DNA of 64,000 nucleotides from a bacterium (GTDB lineage Bacteria > Bacteroidota > Bacteroidia > Cytophagales > Cyclobacteriaceae), in the NCBI GenBank assembly GCA_024743255.1, contig JANSWY010000012.1, forward strand, positions 1-64,000, written 5' to 3'. A program made the translations under genes and the position numbers. Positions 63,919 through 64,000 of the stretch are shown piece after piece; position 1 is the stretch's first letter; every line of letters begins with the position of its first letter. The notes under the pieces were generated by a model. That model was not told where the DNA came from. It saw nothing but the letters and a program-made list of their open reading frames with translations, and did no database searches.

Positions 63919-64000
63919 ATGCCAGCTCTTGCAAAAAATATTAACTCCGACTCAGTGATTATAAAGAGGAGATTCGACGATCACCTTTACGCTATTAACC
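63919..64000 (+). CDS. Truncated gene at the window end, function unknown
   Basis: ATG at 63919 starts MPALAKNINSDSVIIKRRFD, followed by DHLYAIN at the window edge. 27 residues are visible, with no signal peptide. Too short to assign. It is supported as a real gene by the consensus promoter and the operator-like palindrome upstream. Confidence 0.6.
   Translation, partial: MPALAKNINSDSVIIKRRFDDHLYAIN

Overview
The window reads as chromosomal DNA of a gliding-type Bacteroidota, most likely in the order Cytophagales. The reasons are: two secreted proteins with C-terminal type IX secretion (T9SS) sorting domains; AT-rich DNA; several matches to the Bacteroidota promoter form TTG-N17..23-TAnnTTTG; frequent TTG/GTG start codons with little Shine-Dalgarno signal; and families typical of the phylum (seven-helix AraC regulators, ECF sigma factors paired with small membrane proteins, CDGSH protein, Na/Pi-cotransporter with a PhoU tail). 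I see no rRNA, tRNA, CRISPR array, integrase or transposase. Gene order is dense and mostly looks like core genome.

Layout. 1-8 kb: the end of a rhomboid/MORN/TonB-C fusion, a T9SS-exported M23 peptidase with a small membrane partner, two orphan genes, an NHL-propeller lipoprotein behind a membrane AraC regulator, and a 54-residue gene with its own promoter and terminator. 8-18.6 kb: an ABC exporter, a rhodanese lipoprotein, two small-molecule permease/VOC genes, a CDGSH protein, a second small gene resembling the first, an AraC regulator with a glycogen-binding-like N-terminal domain, a periplasmic Gfo/Idh-type protein and a membrane LuxR-type protein. 18.9-23.2 kb: a MacAB-like efflux operon with two permeases. 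24.3-31.5 kb: a complete thiamine operon (thiS-thiC-tenI-like-thiD-thiE-thiG-thiH-thiF) behind a TPP riboswitch and a well-placed promoter. 31.6-43 kb: two ECF sigma operons, a Na/Pi transporter, an Lrp regulator divergent from a DUF1338 (2-oxoadipate dioxygenase-like) gene, an outer membrane protein, a T9SS FG-GAP protein, an XRE regulator and an MFS carrier. 43.2-48.6 kb: LysR/EamA divergon and a gluconate operon (gntK-gnd-gluconate permease). 48.8-51 kb: DEAD-box helicase and a third ECF operon. 51-51.7 kb: a gene-free patchwork of at least six repeat types. 51.7-64 kb: outer membrane protein, hydrolase, response regulator/histidine kinase pair, sugar porter with GNAT gene, a persulfide-dioxygenase-like protein with two rhodanese domains, a transglutaminase-like/DUF350 pair, pdxH, a CBS protein and a truncated gene behind a promoter that carries a LacI-type palindrome.

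No large defence or mobile system is visible. The most original items are the two short paralogous proteins (7207-7371 and 14648-14824), the regulator with a glycogen-binding-like sensor, the tandem operator over the start of the 125-residue orphan gene, the repeat patchwork at 51 kb, and the LacI-like operator embedded in the last promoter. All functional calls are by reading motifs; no database search was run.
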